Source: Hydractinia symbiolongicarpus (taxonomy: Eukaryota > Cnidaria > Hydrozoa > Anthoathecata > Hydractiniidae). Taken from it: a stretch of 60,000 nucleotides of DNA. Positions within the stretch are counted from its first letter, which is position 1, and every line of letters begins with the position of its first letter. The stretch is from positions 26,915,001 through 26,975,000 of the forward strand of contig NC_079882.1 of assembly GCF_029227915.1 (NCBI RefSeq), in the 5' to 3' direction. The translations under genes were made by a program, and so were the position numbers. Below are positions 12,271 through 25,500 of this stretch, piece by piece. The notes beneath the pieces are model-generated. The model did no database searches. It worked only from the letters and a program-made list of their open reading frames with translations, and was not told the origin of the DNA.

Positions 12271-13319
12271 AAAGTCCTTAAGACTTATAGCATTTAAAAC
12301 TAGGAATGATGCATTCAAAGGTGAGGCTGTCGACAAATGATTTTTTTTTGTCATCACATACAGGCAATTTATACTTCACCCACCCCTCAAGCTCTGTGCC
12401 AATGGTAAACCAGTCTTTATTCCTTCTCTTCTACCTATTTGTACAGTAACGTAGTTGATCAGAGTACTTAGAAAATTAAGAACAACATTTAGGTAACCTT
12501 GTATGAAATATTCATTATCACCTTGACATGAAAGTTGACTCTTAAACTCTCTTTGCAAAATCAAGGACCTTAAAAGTCTGATTTTTAATGTAGCAGTAGT
12601 AGTCGGTGTTGGCTATGGTTGATAGTTATTGAATATATATATATACATTTTTAAGCTTTTGTATCAGATATACTCATTTAAAAATGTTTTGTTCTCACCT
12701 ATTGTAAACTAACTCTGAAAAGATTTTTTTCTACTTTATTATTTTATCAGTATTAGCTGGGTGTATTTATTACCCACTCTCCCCCACCCCTGCTTGTTGA
12801 TCCACCATGTGCCAATAAAAAAAGATGGAAATCCTTTGGCAACAATCCTTAGACTATAAAATTTCTATTTCAACAAGAAACTTTTCCATTATGGAGACAA
12901 TCTCCTGGTCTAAAACGGAGACAATCTCATACACAGTCAGTTGTGTACAGTTGTGTGGGCAACACAGGGAGAATCAAAAACCAAGGTATGTAATGCCCTG
13001 AAGTGAAGTAAATTCTATGCCTCGGTAAACGAGTGTTTTCAGTCAAACCTAGTCTTTGTTAGCATAAAGATTCGCTACTTTTGCTGATTTCAATTTTGAA
13101 CCCAAGGAGAGAATGCTTTTATCATGATTATCGCTTACGCGCAATAGATTTTACTGTATGTAACTATACCATCAAGTTAAATAAGAACGATGACATTACC
13201 TGAATGTTTTAAAAAATTCTTTTTAAAACATGTTTTGTGGGAATAGAACTTTTAACCGCCTTTCCTCTCTGTCCTTTACCACTGCCTGTTTTGAGTGTGT
13301 TCAACACATCCCCGGTGGC

Positions 13320-13910
13320 GATTTTTTCATCGCACCACTTTTTGACAAACATACCAACATGCCAAAATCATGAATATGGGTCATTTATCAACGACAAAAT
13401 ACTTCATCGGTGAAAAAACCGTCGGTACATATATTTTCCTAGCTAACGAAAACTTTCATCGACGAATTTAATAACCGGCGAATATTTCTTGGACGAACAC
13501 TAATTTTTTACCGTAAGAAAGCTTTTTGTTGTGTTTTTTTTCATGAAATACGTCAAAAACAAGTCCTAATTTTAAAAAGGAATTATAGAATTTTGTACTA
13601 AGGGGCCACCCTTAAAATAAAACCTGCAAAACAATAAATAAAACAAATCTTGGTGACAAATCCTAAGTCAAAATGATAAAATAAAGACGCGGACTGTATT
13701 TTCATTGATGATAATTAACTAGTTATTTAATTTAAAGAAAATAAAACGAAAGATTTTTTCTCTCTAAATATACCCGGCTAAAATATTTTATAAGTTAAAC
13801 GAAAAAAATGACGAATATTTTGATAGATGACGAAAATTTTTATCCGCGAATATTTTTCACCGACGAGATTAATGACCAACGGATTTTTCACAGATGAGGT
13901 GGGGCTGTAT
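13320..13910. repeat. degenerate GACGAAxxTTT / GGCGAATATTT repeat block
   Basis: Words such as ATCGACGAATTTAATAACCG, GGCGAATATTT, GACGAATATTTTG and GCGAATATTTTTCACCGACG recur on the plus strand. A left part near 13320 (CATCCCCGGTGG) weakly mirrors GAGGTGGGGCTG near 13895. The style resembles the 7644-8100 block and may be a related foldback family. Confidence 0.35.
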
Positions 13911-15488
13911 GTTTACATGAGAGGCAAGAGGGGCGCTGTCCAGAACACCGGACATTTACCGCTATCCCGCTCTCGTCAGTAATTACATCAGGAAATTATC
14001 GAGAAATTAACAAAACTGAAAACTAACGTGCATTATATTAATGTAGTTGGTCGAAACTTTGCTTTGTTGGTGTATGGAAACGGGTGCATAAAAGGATCAC
14101 AGTTTTGAAGAATTGTAGCAAAAAACAATTTTTAGTTTAAGTATGCCAATTATTTTGACGATTGATCACAAATTTTGAAGGACATTCTGGACAATAAACG
14201 ATCCAGCGAAAGCGAGGGAGAGTGAGAGTGGAGAAATAAATGAATAGAATACTTGTTTCAAAATCTTTTGTTATCAAATTTCATTGATTCTACGTTAAAA
14301 AGTTTTTAATGTTTGCACAAAGTCAACGTTCACGAATTAACACAATTACAAAATTATTAATTGTGTCATAACATTAACGCAAAGGAGGGGAAACCGCGTT
14401 AATTTTATGCTTCGTTAATTTCATGTAATAAGGTATATACTGACAGTCACTATGTGTTTATTTGGAAAAGTTTTCTCAGACAGACAGGAGGTTTTTTCCT
14501 TATGCACGCATGTCGTCTATAGACGAAACGAGATAATTTTGGCATATTTTAATTTAAAAACCTGCTGGGAAACTTTTTTCCATAAAAAGGCGTGACATGA
14601 TCATCTCGGTAAACGTCCTATTCTGCTCATGTAAACAGCATCAAAATTCAGAAAGGCACTGCCATGTTGGACCCCATTTTTTTGCAAAATGGACTGCCTA
14701 GATCTTCAAAAGAACAGTGCAATTTGTGTATCACTTAAAAAATAATCATGATAAAATCCAACACAAAACTAAATACACGGATTTTTATGATAAATTCAAG
14801 AAGCTTTTATAGAATAAAAAAAATATATAAAACAAATATTCAACCACAAATACTTTTTTACTTACTTGTACACACATCTTGTATTTCTCAATCAACTGTT
14901 TTAATAAACTAACTAAAATATCAGAACTACACATGCTTAGCGTTGTGAGGGCTAGACCTGTCCACGTGACCAAAATGAGCGTGCGAAACTTGTTTTAAAC
15001 AAAAGGATGATATTTCAAATGTTTGATAATAAGAATGTGCGAAAAGGCTGAAAACAATAGAATTACAACATCTTTGTAAACCTTTGTGACGTGTAGACGT
15101 ACCAAATCAAGCTCGTACCTAGATCTCTGTAGATTTTTAAAAGCGGAACTATTAGAGCACATTACGCACTGATATTCTCATACAAATATTATTTCAATAG
15201 AGTTTAGTCTTAGGTTATGATATTAATGTTAACTATCGTGTTTTTAATTTTATTTTTATTTACATATTTCCTCTAAGGCACCGGGGCATGGGGACTAGTT
15301 GTAACTAAGAAGGTCTGACAGACCATAACGAGCGACAGATGTTCTAAACGAGTTATATACAGGTTTATGGTGCAAAGTACACTCTATTGTTTGTATTCAA
15401 ACTGTCACCTTCTTACGAAAATTAAAAACCACAATTCAATAAAAAACATGTAATGAAAATATTTGTTTAACTAAATAGAGCTACATTG

Positions 15489-15579
15489 CAACCTCGTTTC
15501 CAGATTTTTGTGATTTTCACGAACTTTTACGCAGCGATGTGAAAACGACTTTGCGTAATATACCCTGAAAACGAGGTTG
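15489..15579. mobile_element. 91-bp MITE with CAACCTCGTTTCCAG ends
   Basis: The element begins CAACCTCGTTTCCAG and ends with CTGAAAACGAGGTTG, a terminal inverted repeat of about 15 bases with one mismatch. It has exactly the same length as the copy at 52068-52158, which has the same ends. It is too short to encode a protein. Confidence 0.65.
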
Positions 15580-18500
15580 ATTGTGCCAAGATAAACTTGT
15601 TTTTTAACTCCCTAATATAATTCATGTTGTTGTCAAAAAGAAAATATTTGTTGACTTTGTGGAAATTTGACTAAGCGGAATCTTGGATTTTGACAATCAC
15701 TTTTTCTAGCTGTGCTTTAGCGAAATTCAGAATGCTTAAAAACTATAGGAATTCTAGATTTCAATTTGGAAACAGGGATCACCTAAAAGCTTGTTACAAT
15801 AGATTTATGGAATGCAGATAAAAAGATTATATGGTGAAAAGTTAAAGTCATATTAAGGTGGTACCCCTAGAAAAAACTATATCGCAGAGGATTGTTTTTT
15901 CTGAAGATACTTGATGAGGATATCATAGTATGTGACGGTACGAAAAAATTAAGTCAAAAATTTCATTGATTGGTTGCCATGGTTACCCGTTGCTAGGAGA
16001 AGTATAGGCAAAATCAACAATTTGCTGCTCGACGCCTAACCAAATAACTGAATTACATACGTTACTTCAAGCGCCTTTTTGGCCGCTTTTGTTCCTCAAG
16101 GGTCACGCGTATGGATTAAGCGAAGCGCATTTTCGCAAGTCTGACTCGTCTTCCAGAGAACTGATGCGGTATTTTTTGGACAACAGAGAAGCTAAAACAG
16201 GGCGAAACAGGCAATATTTCGACAAAATAACTCAAAGACAAAATTTCAATTTGAAAATCGGTTTATTTAAACACTAGGAATACTAATGCCTGCATCGACA
16301 GAAGAAATTGTAAATCGTGGGTGCTTCGATCTTGCGAGTTCTTGTTTCGCGTGGATTCCGAACTTAAACGGCAAAAGACTTGTTTAAAGATTTTTTTATG
16401 GACATTCTTGGCTTTGTCGATCGACAAAAGGTATACGCCAGCACTATTTCGACCTGAAAAGCACCAAATACCTAAGACCTCAGTCTTAAGTAATACAGCT
16501 TTCCCGAGACTTATTCTTTTGATGTGCCGCAACTTTTTCTGTTCAGTTTTATGAAAAACGGACAACAGATTTGAATTCCTTATCAAAAATGTCATAAACA
16601 AAGAAAATTTCGAAACAATGCAGCAAGTAAACAACCTGCTATTCTAATTTAAAGATTTGTGGCATGTCCAACCTCTTTTTTAAAACGAGGCGGGACATGG
16701 TAACTTGAGCTTTAAGAAGACTTTAACTGTGATATATATCTCCTCAAAATAGCACTTTCTGTTAGCGTATCAAGTTAAACTTTTACACATAAATTAAACA
16801 AACTATGCTGAATTCAAATATGGTATTCATATTTTACGAGTTTAAAAAAAGTATGACTCATGGTCTCGGGAAAGGTGTATTGATCACGAGTTCACTCCGA
16901 AGGGTGCGTCGAAGACAGCTTTCTGAATGCTTGTGGAACACCACAATTAATATTCAAAACTGTCATATATTGTCTTAGGAGGCCCTAAAATATCATCTAG
17001 CTATTGTGACTGTTACCTTACTTTAACTCGAACTATAATCTCATTTTAGACTAAATTCGACTTTGCCTGGAGCTTCGTTTAATTCGAACATTCGTTACGT
17101 CGAACTATTTTCCTCAGTCCCTAGGAGGTTCGAGTTACCGGGGGTTAACTCAAAAAAATTGGTGTGGTCGTTATCCTTGTGTTCCTATGGGCCACATGTT
17201 TCAAGAGTTTCGACAGATGACATTTGACCAAAATCCACAAGACAATTTGTTTTTTTACTTAAAAATATAGACTGGCGATATTCCGAAATCTTAAGGTTCT
17301 CATTTAAAAAACAAACAAGCAAAAAAAAAAATAAAAAAGAAGGAAAAAAATTACCAGTAATAAGTAAAATGATTTTTAATATTGCTGTGTTTGCGCCTAG
17401 AAAGAATTGGTTTAACGCGGGAATTTTTTTAATGAAGCATTCTCGTCCCCAGAGCTTTTTGAAATTAAAACCTCTAGGTCGAGAACGGCTAAAGCGGACA
17501 CCGTCCAAAACGGACAGTCTATAAGACGGGCAGTGGTACTTGGAACAGATAGATCGTAGACTAAACTTCTCTGCATAGCGAACAATCATAAAGTGGATAC
17601 TAGGACATTTTCTGTGGACATTTTTTGTGCCTTAAATAAACTTTTTTCACTATAAACTCTCCCTAAAAAGCGAACATTATAAAAATATAGAATGACTAGA
17701 ATGACGACAAAAAATATTCATCAATATTTTTACATTTTTCTATTTCAAACTTTTTACAACGTTTTTATAATAAGTTTTTTGCGATAAGATGAAGTCCCGA
17801 CTTTTATATTCAAAAGAACACCAATAAAACTAAGGGTATAATTACACGAGCCAAGTTTATACAGTATAGTGGTGTTGTTGTGTATAAGGAATTAGTCTCT
17901 GTCCAATTAAAGAACCCATAACACAAGAAAAAAAAAACACATAGAAGGATTAACCAAGGCTGAGAAATATGTTCAGCATATTTAAATCCCTTATCCCTTA
18001 TTTAAACCTGATGCTTATAAAAACATGTAATTTTAAGCATTTTGGTACCGCTGTCCTTCAGTCCTGCGACCGTTAAACCTACTTTAAACGTACCTTCCAA
18101 ACGTTCTTCTTCTGTGAATGATTTGATGGATATAACAAAAGTGACTAACATTTGATGGATTTTTTATGCTGGTTGAATGAAGTAATGATTGGTTCTCAGA
18201 AAACGATACCGTGTAATTTATATTTAAACGAAAACAATCACCAACCAAATAAATGCGGGACATTGAATGGGTAACCAGGATACCTGGTTTCTTTTTTCGG
18301 GAAGGCATGGCGAAATTGCGTTTGATCTATAAGGATTTCTATTCTCCAAGGTTTGAATAGCAAGAAAAATCAAATTAACACTAATATATTAAATAAATTA
18401 CTTAATAGGTCAATCAAGATTGTTATCTTTGACCCAAACCCCGCTCAGTACACATCGGAAGTAGACGATGGATAAAGTAGTTCTACTTCAATTTTACTAA

Positions 18501-19501
18501 ACTTCTTATCGAATACCTCAAAAAATAGTCTTTCAGAAGAGACAACTATTTGGTTTTGTGACCCTTTATTTTCGACAGGCGCCTAATTGGATGGACGCCT
18601 AATTTGATAAATGATACGTGATGGGAAGGGGAAGTATAATGCAATTGGCAACAAAAAATGTTGGAGAGAGAGAGTTCGCCTCATACAAGGTAACTTTTAG
18701 CCACATCTATTTTTACTACGCTGGTACTTTATGTCGTAAATTATGCTCCGCGCTTGTAAAGAGAGTAATAACAAGTACTGACTAAACAAATGATTGAAGT
18801 AGGTTCGGAACAATTCAAAAGGGACTTGGTTAAAGTACGAGCGGGATAAAGAAGAAGATTTATGGTAACTAAAGCCAAATTTTGCAACAGCATAAATATA
18901 TTTGAAATATTATAATTCTTTTACTCTTATGTATCAAATTAAATTTAATTTGAATTTTTAAAATTTTTGAAATTAGAAAAACTTTCGAAATAAAAATTTT
19001 TTAACGATTATATAAGTAACTATATGACATTTTTTTTTCCTCTGTAAAAAATTAAGATTTCCTATGACGCGCAAAATCAAACATATTTCTTCGCTTTTTA
19101 AAAAAATGCTGAATTGTTTGAACACCTTCAAAAAATGTTCCCCTAAGCAAAAGGGAAGCCCCCATCACCGAATGAGTCATTATAACAATTTTCACAAAAA
19201 AACAAAACGCTGTTGTTGTTCGACAGCTATGAATCGAGTTCGTTGTTATCGTACCTCGCAATATTTTCACTCGCAATATTTTCACTCATATATAAATTAA
19301 ATACAAAAATTTCTTTGCTTTTAAACCAGTTTGTTTATACCTGCTAGATATTAGTTCTATATATTATTATAAAAAATTGAAAAACACCCATTTTAATGGA
19401 TACAAAACTTTATGTACATCCACTGAACACGAGCGTAAGAATATCACCATGACGTAAAACAATCTTTCAACTGCAGTGTATAAAAAATTCAGCGACAACA
19501 A
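15580..19501. other. gene-poor intergenic region downstream of the receptor gene
   Basis: No credible coding region. Dispersed-repeat texture appears near 15850-16060 (GGTGGTACCCCTAG, then TTGGTTGCCATGGTTACCCG). A stretch at 17030-17150 is rich in TTCGA words. The 3' UTR of the receptor gene should occupy the right end. A 16-base unit CTCGCAATATTTTCAC is duplicated in tandem at about 19255-19290. Confidence 0.45.
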
Positions 19502-22500
19502 TCAAGTGTTTACGTACTGTTCATCTGCCCCCATTTTTTCGTATTCTTGGTCAATAAAATTACTAAGTTCTTCTACAGGAGAAGGCGTGCGACGGTGCAG
19601 TAACACGCTATTCTCATCTATGTCTTTATCCTCATCTACACTTTCTGCCCGCCCTTCTTTAGTTGGATATTTGGGCGTACTTGGGCGCTCGTTAACGTAG
19701 ATGTTATTGTTCATATCGTCATCTTTAGGCATGTTTATGGAAATTTTGTCATTTTTTTCGTTCACAAATTCGTCCATCTAAAGATTTATTATTATTACAG
19801 ATATGCAAGATATGCGTAGAAATTACCAAAAGGGATATTTTTCGACAAAAAATAGTTACCTTTGCTTTGGGTTCGATAGAGTTGTCTGAACTTGTATCGG
19901 TGGCTTGTTTAAATTCATCTACCTTCTCCTCCGTAGAGACTAAATCGTCATTGAATCTATTATCTGGTACATATCTTTCGCTGGGCTTTCTTTCGAATGC
20001 GCTGTCCACATCCTTTTGTACACTGGTGTCGCTGAATGATTGACAGTAAGGCGGTGGAGGAGAGTAATGGAAGGAACCCACTTCACCTTCTACCGGTCGC
20101 AAATAGTCTTCATCAGCGAAGGAGAACGATCCACCACTAATGTGATGGCGATCCAAATAAAGATTTATTTCCTACGAATATAAATCAAGTTTTCTAAGTG
20201 TTGCGATAGGAAATTTGAACAATAACTTTGAGAATTTAAACAATAACTTTGAAAATGTTTACACCTACCTCGGGATTACAATGCCCTTCTATTATACGGG
20301 CTAATCTCAATACAATGTCTGAAAATAAAGGTCGCTTTGCGGGAACCTCGTTCCAGCAATCTTTCATTAACTTGTAACTATGGAAACAAAAAATAGAATA
20401 ACAATAAATCAAACAAATAGACAAAATGCTGGCTAATGATATTAGTTCAGGTAGCTATTAAATGTATTTTTGCCCCTCTTTTATACCGACAGGGAAAAAA
20501 TGATAGAAGACAGGGTTGCCTGCTTAAAATTGAGAAGAAGGTTGTTAAAGAATCTACTTTTAGAAAAGAATTCAAGATTTTTGTAAAGATTTTTTAAATT
20601 GAGGAGAAGTGAGGTGCTTTAAGCATGCGTGGTAACCCTGAGAGAGAGGTTAGTTTTGATTGGTTTACATGTTGTCTCACTTACATTTCATTAGGACAAA
20701 ATTGTGGTTGATTCATTCGATTACCAGATGTCAAATAATCAATCAAATCCTTCACATGAATCCCTGGATACGGTGAACCACCTGAAAGATAAATACACGT
20801 ATTTTGATGACCACTTGTTGGTTACGAAGATGAGAACTCAAAAGCATATATTTGTTTTACAAATGGCTTACCAAGAGTCATAAGCTCCCAGAGTAGAACT
20901 CCGTATGACCATCTAAAAATATATTACTATTATAACGTCAACATTATCAGAACTTTTCTGTTCCCATAACTTACCATCCCCTGTAATGTATACAAATTCT
21001 TCGTTTACCTACCTACTAAAATGCCGTGAGTTTCATCGCAAGTCGCAAAAAAATAAAATCAAGCTTACACGTCAGTGTGGTGAGTGAACACTCTGTCCAT
21101 GATTGCTTCAATGGCCATCCACTTAACTGGAAGTAATCCCTAAAAGTACATACAGTGAATTGATATTCTGGTGGCAGTACTTTTATAGCATAACTTTGTT
21201 GTATTCATTTAAAATAACCATACCCCTGAAACTTTCACATATCTTTCGTCTTGGTAAACATCTCTGGCAAGACCGAAATCAGCGACTTTCATTGTGAAGT
21301 TTTCACCAACCAGAACATTCCTTGCAGCCACATCACGATGAACACACTTAAGTAATGATCAAATTATGACTACTACAATCTCACTGTTTATAAGAATCAA
21401 ATTATAAAAATATTTATTAAATAGAATTTTTTATGTACCATATACTTGAATATATATATATATAAATAGTGTATTTTTACCTTTCTAGAAGCTAAAAAGT
21501 CCAGTCCTTTCGCAACCTGGTAGGCACACACGCATAAATCGAATGTTGTGAATTCTTTCTCCATACCGACGTGTTGTTTACTCCATATAGGTTTGAACAT
21601 TTGCCTTCTTTCCTTCATAAACGACAATAAATTTCCATTTGGACAAAACTCCAGAATAACCATAGTGTCTTGCTCAGTACCTTTAAGAAAATAATTGAAT
21701 AATTACAAATAGTGATAAGATAAGATAAAACGCAGACCAGAATGAAGCAGGTTTATTCAGGAGGGACATCTTTTTAGAACGCAGTATTTACTAAAATTAA
21801 AGAAAGCTTTAAATTGGAGCATAAAGAATCGTTTTAGTGTTAGTTGTGTTTTCTTCTCAATCTAATTTTTTACCTTTAGTGCATGCTCCGAGCAGATTCA
21901 CGATATTCTCTTGGTGACCAATATGAATCAATATTTTCATTTCAGAAATCAAATCTTTATATTCAACCGTGGTTGCATCCTCTAAAAAACAAAGTTCACA
22001 TATTCACTTATTAACTGTTTGCATGTGTGACCTTAGTTCCAAAAGTGATAAGACAGTACCTTTGAGTCTTTTTACAGCAACGAGAGAGGTCTGGGACCGA
22101 TCTTTAAGCAAGGGTTTTGTGGAGCGACTTGATCGTGACGACGCGACACTATCATTGCGTGAAATGCTCGAAACAGAAGTAGGCGATCTTGCACGCTGAA
22201 ACGAACTAAATGAAAATCTTTTTTTGCTCAACAAAGCCTTATGTTTCGTGCTAAGTTTGTAACGAGGATCGAAGTTGGTAATTCCAACTGCTTCCGCAAT
22301 ATAAACTTCACCAAACGCTCCTGCACCAACTTGGTTCTCTACAAAAAAAATTTATTAGTTAAAAATACACTGTAAACATTTAAGAGGAATCATAAAATAA
22401 ATGTTAGTCCTTACTAAGTCTGATTTTGCTTCTTGGAAACTCCCACTCAGGAAAATAAGGTAATTTATTGATCTGATCCGATAATGCTTTGGTTGGATCT

Positions 22501-25500
22501 ATCTTCTTGAAGTAGTCCGGTGAAGGAGGGATAGACAAGACATAGAATCCGCCATATAATTTCTTTCTCTTGTATAAAATAACCACCATGACTGAAATTA
22601 TGATGATGATAAACAGTCCAGCGATTATGGCTGCAACTAAAGATGCGGTGGAGTTCATGTTCTCTGCTCCTCGTGTTGAAGCGGTTATTAATGGACGTCC
22701 TATGACGAAAGACATCAAATTCTTCGAAAAAGGCCTTGGTAAGGGGACAAGAAAAGTCAGATAAACAATAAGGAATACACGTACGTAATATCATTTCCTG
22801 AAATATCGTTCCGAATTGATTTGCCGCAATGCATCTGTAGTTACCATAGTGATCCTCTTTCACGTTCGTCATATTGAGGTAACTAAGACAAACATAAAAA
22901 AATAACTGGAAATTTGTATCATCAAAGTCAGCTAAAAAGTTTGATAACCTGCACTACCTTATTCCATTTGTGGAATTCTTGGTAAACGACATATATACTC
23001 CATTTTTCTTTCTTTCCCACCATATTACTGGTTTTGGGTTTCCCTCTGACGAGCAATTTCTGACAAATTTGTGCCCAGGTTTCGCATACTCATCTGTCTG
23101 TTCATATATCATTGACGGAGGTGCTGGAAAAAACAAAGTCATATAGATGGCAGTTTTAAACAACAGTTAATAATTCGCTCTGGAAATATTGATATTACTT
23201 TCTCACCATAAATACGCATTGTAATATTTTGATGTACTTTTCCCAAAGCATTCTCAGCAAAACATTGAAACCTTCCACTATTCAATTTCCACGATGTTTT
23301 GCAAATTACAAGTTGGTGACTCACTATTCCAAACTTGTTACCTTTTATGTCTCGAATTTTAAAGTATTTGCCTCGCTCACTATTTTCACATTCGTTCGCG
23401 TTCAATAACTTTCCGATATTATTCAATAAGATATTGTTCTGATACCACGTGACTTCAGCTGGAGGATGAGAGTCAATTTCACAAGTGATGACGGCCTTGT
23501 CTCCATCTATGACTAGAGGGCTCCTTATCGAGACCATCTTAGGTTTATATATTTCTAAAATAACGTATATTGAGATAAATTGAGTAGTAAACACTTCTAT
23601 GTATTTATTCACACATGTAAATTAAACTTTACGAGCGTGAAAAAAAGCACAGTGAGGGAGAACTTACTGTTAACTTTAACATTGGAGATCACCGTTACCA
23701 GATCATCTTCTGCTCTTGCTGGATCAGCAACGCATTTGTACAGTCCAGATTGAGCAGGAGTTACATTGGTAATAGTTAAAGTAGATTTTTGCCTATGTAA
23801 AATCGACCCAGATTTTTCAATAGATATCGTTTTGTTGTTAGCAACCACAGAAACTCCATTTACTTCCCATGAAAGGCTATGAAAAAGTCCTGCTTCTCCA
23901 GTACAAACCAAAGAGAAAGATTGCTTCTCGTCAATCGATAATTTCTCTCGGTTTAATTTCAACATGTTTTTCGCATCTAAAAAAATATTAAAACATGAGT
24001 GATGACTTTGTTCCATTGGCTGGAAGTCGGATGAGTCATGGAAACGAAGTTGGGAACAACAGAGATGAATATAAAAGCGTAATTGTTAGATATATTTATT
24101 TGAAAATGATATCTACCACACCAAACTGAAAACACATACCCCGTTTGTCAATAATTCCAATAACAGAATGTGTGTCTCTACCATACTTATGTGCAGCGGT
24201 ACATCTTATGAAGAATTTTTTCACGCTACTCTGAGGAACTTTGAAAGTTGAGCTCATAGCTTCCCTATTTTTAGGTCTGATATCATATATTTGAGGATCA
24301 CCTCTTTGCCACTTGGCACTAAGCGGAGTGCAATTGTAACCGACCGACGGTGCGCATGGCCACGGTTGGAATTCCCAAGAGATATCCGGGATAGGGTTTG
24401 ACCTCTTAATGTTGCAGCTTATTTCCAGATCTTCTGAGCCACCGACTACGATAATTTCCTTTGATTTATCGATAAGTGGTGCCACTAAGAAGAATAAAGT
24501 AAAAACGTATAAACATAAAAAAATGAATACCTAATTTATGAAAAACATTAGTTACCTGTTACTGTCAATTTTGCTTTTCCAGTAGCCTTTCCAAACATGT
24601 TGTTCACGCTACATGTGTACGATCCGTCGTGGTCTGGAAATTTTGGTCGATCAATATATAACTTTTTATCTTGGATTTGATATCCCTTTGTGTTTGAGAG
24701 AATTTCAACATCATCTTTAAAGAATTTAACCTCGGGTTTCGGTGCGCCTTTGCTGCGACAGTTTAGATAAGTTTTTTGATCTTCTTTCGTTACTTGTGAA
24801 GAAAACCTTTTGATTTGTGGAGACAGAGGAGCTAAACAAAGAAATAATTATAGATGAGTCAGAAGGGCGTGGTCGCTTGCAACGTTAAAACCTAAGTGAA
24901 AATAGTACATGAATACGACAGATTCTCCTTACCTTTCACAGCGACATCCGTCTCACTAAATGCAAGAGAACTATCTAAAGTGACCTGACAAATATAATTT
25001 CCAGAATCTTTCGTTGTTACATTCCTGAAAATTAAAGTCCAAACTTTTTCTGTGTTTCCCTGCGGAGTTATGCGGGATGTAGCTAAAATTTTCTCAGACG
25101 GTACAGGTTGTAATTTCGGCAAGCCTCCAGCATTTACGTTCATCAACCATTGTACTTTGACATTATTTCCATACGTGGTGCAGGTAACATTTGCTGCAGC
25201 GTTGAAATCCAAATCCATATACTTTGGAGTTACGTAAACATTCGGTTGACCAACAGCGTCTAAAATCCAAAGACAATATTTTTTTTAACTTTTATACACA
25301 ATTAATCACGACAATTGTTAGTAGTGTCGCTTTTTATATATTCGTGGCCAAACTCTCATAAACAAATATCTGTCGCAAAAAAATTAACGTCATCAGGAGC
25401 TTGCGCTAAAAATGGCAGATACTTGACTTGTATATTCGAATCATGAGAACCGATAAACCAGAGCAAACTAATGCGTTAAAATCTGATTAAATCGGATTAA

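Larger units (their letters stand above)
10081..15488. other. gene-poor intergenic region
   Basis: No ORF here resembles a known family. The longest (11177-11557, minus) begins at a GTG and is discussed under rejected items. The region contains microsatellite-like AT tracts (near 10920 and 12635), a degenerate minisatellite near 12150 and a GACGAA-type repeat block near 13320-13910. Confidence 0.5.

Noticed and set aside
16263-16634. 123-residue minus-strand ORF
   Set aside because: No family resemblance. The opposite strand is also open, and composition fits chance in AT-rich DNA.
17185-17589. 134-residue minus-strand ORF
   Set aside because: Crosses poly-A/T tracts and has no domain or conserved pattern.
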